Shown here: positions 62,722 to 64,000 of the stretch, piece by piece | Numbering within the stretch: position 1 is the first letter of the stretch | Layout of the letters: each line of letters starts with the position of its first letter | Position numbers and translations under genes: made by a program | The notes under the pieces: model-generated | What the model was told of the DNA's origin: nothing | Database searches by the model: none | Seen by the model: only the letters and a program-made list of their open reading frames with translations | Assembly: GCA_024233675.1 (NCBI GenBank) | Contig: JACKPH010000006.1 | Location: 1 to 64,000 of the forward strand | DNA: 64,000 nucleotides | Source of the DNA: Thermotogae bacterium | Lineage (GTDB): Bacteria > Thermotogota > Thermotogae > Petrotogales > Petrotogaceae | Direction: 5' to 3'

Positions 62722-62758
62722 GATAAAAAATCCGCTTTTTAGCGGATTTTTTTTATCT
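62721..62758 (+). terminator. Terminator of the acyl-CoA dehydrogenase-etf operon
   Basis: AAAAAATCCGCT/AGCGGATTTTTT with further AGAT/ATCT pairing, loop TTT; T-run inside the stem. Confidence 0.9.
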
Positions 62759-62816
62759 AAATACGTACTTAACATTATTAAGTATAATATAATTATGATA
62801 TATATTGGGGGAAAAC

Positions 62817-64000
62817 ATGAAAAAAATTAAAAAATATATATATTTCATAATAATTTTATTATTAATATTTATACCTTATAATTTTTTCAGAAAAAATCTC
62901 ATTAAAATTATTGAGGAAAATAATTTTAATATAATAAGTATGTATGAAAAAAATATCGGAATATCTTTAAAATATATCAGAAATGGTATTGATGATTATT
63001 TTTTGAAAAATCCTGATTATGAAAAATTAAAAAAAATTCTTTCTGATACATTATATGCAGTTTATGATGATAACGGAAAAATTGTTTTTACAAATACCGA
63101 TGAAAAAAATTTTGAAAATCTTATTATATTCAAAGATGATAAAATCAAAAAAAATAATTATCTTCTTAGCGGCAAATATAAAATAATTCTTACAGAACAT
63201 AATATTAATGAGAATTTATTTATAAGTGTTGAATTTTCTGATGCATTTTTTAAAAATATAAATATTTCAGATGGTAAAAATATTATGTACATTATAGATA
63301 AAAACGGATTTATTATATATTCGGATGCTCAGTTAAGCTATACAAAAAAAATTGATGAAAAAAGTAATATTATGAAAATGATAAAAAATAAATATAACTA
63401 TTTTGAGAGTAAAAATTTTTATGGTGAAAAAGTATATTTTTTTGTTAAAAAAATTAAATTTCTTGAAGAAGAATATTATCTTTTGTCTGAGGATAAAGCT
63501 TTACAGTACAGAAAAACAGATAATATATATAAAACTGTTATGAGTTTTTTTATAATTTTATTTGTTTATTTAGTTTTTAAAATAATTAAAATAACTAAAG
63601 ATAACAATAAAAATAAAGAACTCATTAAAATAGAAAATTATTTTAATGAAAGTATTATAAATACAGTTGATGCAATAATAATAATAACAAATAAAAAAGA
63701 AGAAATAATAAGGGTAAATAAAAGATTTATAGAAATAACAGGATATTCTTATGATGAAGTTATGGGAAAATACATAACAAGATTCTTCTATAATTATTCA
63801 GACCTGAGCAGTGAAAAAAATTCTCATGAAGTCAGCTGGATTACAAAAAATAAGAGTAAACTTATAACAACAATTTCAAAAACATATATGAAGGATAAAA
63901 AAGAAAATCTTTTAAATATAATATATTCAGGAGTAGACATAACTCAGAAAAAAGAATATGAAAATCTTCTGTATTACAGAGCAAACTATGATCTTATGAC
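62817..64000 (+). CDS. Membrane PAS-GGDEF sensor, cut by the window end
   Basis: 394 codons visible and no stop before 64000. Residues 1-25 form a transmembrane helix, about 25-235 a Cache-like extracytoplasmic sensor (YAVYDDNGKIVFTNT, IMYIIDKNGFIIYSDAQ), about 240-260 a second helix, and about 275-385 a PAS domain (SIINTVDAIIIITNKKEEII, ITGYSYDEVMGKY). The last residues (LLYYRANYDLM) match the start of a GGDEF domain. Ribosome site TTGGGGG. A diguanylate cyclase or bifunctional enzyme is expected; an EAL domain may follow. Confidence 0.88.
   Translation, partial: MKKIKKYIYFIIILLLIFIPYNFFRKNLIKIIEENNFNIISMYEKNIGISLKYIRNGIDDYFLKNPDYEKLKKILSDTLYAVYDDNGKIVFTNTDEKNFENLIIFKDDKIKKNNYLLSGKYKIILTEHNINENLFISVEFSDAFFKNINISDGKNIMYIIDKNGFIIYSDAQLSYTKKIDEKSNIMKMIKNKYNYFESKNFYGEKVYFFVKKIKFLEEEYYLLSEDKALQYRKTDNIYKTVMSFFIILFVYLVFKIIKITKDNNKNKELIKIENYFNESIINTVDAIIIITNKKEEIIRVNKRFIEITGYSYDEVMGKYITRFFYNYSDLSSEKNSHEVSWITKNKSKLITTISKTYMKDKKENLLNIIYSGVDITQKKEYENLLYYRANYDLM

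Noticed and set aside
62260..62775. 171-codon antisense frame over the MaoC gene
   Set aside because: Phe/Tyr/Cys/Ser-rich mirror of a well-supported coding gene; no ribosome site.
1..64000. CRISPR array, prophage, insertion sequence or tRNA
   Set aside because: No spaced repeats, transposase or integrase motifs, terminal inverted repeats or tRNA-like cloverleafs were seen by eye.

Overview
This is an AT-rich, gene-dense bacterial chromosome segment with strong GGAGG-type ribosome binding sites, AGA-dominated arginine codons, and many 4-nt ATGA gene overlaps. It looks like a strictly fermentative anaerobe with an outer membrane-like layer: it carries a complete lysine-to-butyrate module and an RND/LolA-like/beta-barrel export operon. 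The order rpe-rsgA-PASTA protein-rlmN-rsmB, the lysine genes and the base composition fit a mesophilic Thermotogota (Geotoga/Oceanotoga-like) best, with Fusobacteriota as the main alternative. This is inference; no search was possible. I see no rRNA, tRNA, CRISPR, phage or insertion sequence.

Layout. 0.1-8.7 kb, minus strand: a small winged-helix regulator under its own palindromic operator, then a housekeeping operon (iron alcohol dehydrogenase, RlmI-like methylase, zinc peptidase, rsmB, rlmN, PASTA membrane protein, rsgA, rpe, rdgB). 8.8-14.0 kb, plus: ychF, tmcAL, guaA, an unknown gene and comB. 14.0-15.5 kb, minus: archaeal-type aspS behind what reads as a complete ribosome-dependent transcription attenuator with a 13-codon leader peptide containing two Asp codons. 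15.5-38 kb is an accessory stretch: GyrI-like/AraC pair, uppP and PAP2 phosphatase, a DsrE/APH/beta-lactamase-GNAT operon, sugar kinases, DUF362 ferredoxin, PepF, a tyrosine phosphatase fusion, several acetyltransferases, and a glycerol-3-phosphate operon (GlpA/GlpO-like oxidase, FAD oxidoreductase, DUF1667, GlpP) preceded by a terminator hairpin, the expected GlpP target.

38.4-43.7 kb, plus: an operon of an MMPL/RND transporter, a LolA-like lipoprotein-sorting protein, a probable outer membrane barrel and a MarR regulator, with a 25-bp palindrome over the operon promoter. 44.0-45.6 kb: a truncated NDH-2-like flavoprotein running head-on into a truncated TPR lipoprotein, which looks like a rearrangement scar or a misassembly. 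45.6-49.2 kb: LemA, a TPM-domain protein, fused MsrB-MsrA and a GAF-GGDEF protein.

49.4-62.7 kb, plus: the lysine fermentation genes atoD-atoA-kal-kce-kdd-kamA-(P-loop protein)-(MutS-like ATPase)-kamD-kamE, then acyl-CoA dehydrogenase-etfB-etfA-MaoC hydratase. Together they convert lysine through beta-lysine, 3,5-diaminohexanoate, 3-keto-5-aminohexanoate and 3-aminobutyryl-CoA to crotonyl-CoA, reduce that to butyryl-CoA, and move the CoA onto acetoacetate. The window ends inside a PAS-GGDEF membrane sensor. Several promoters share an extended -10 of the form TGnTATAAT.
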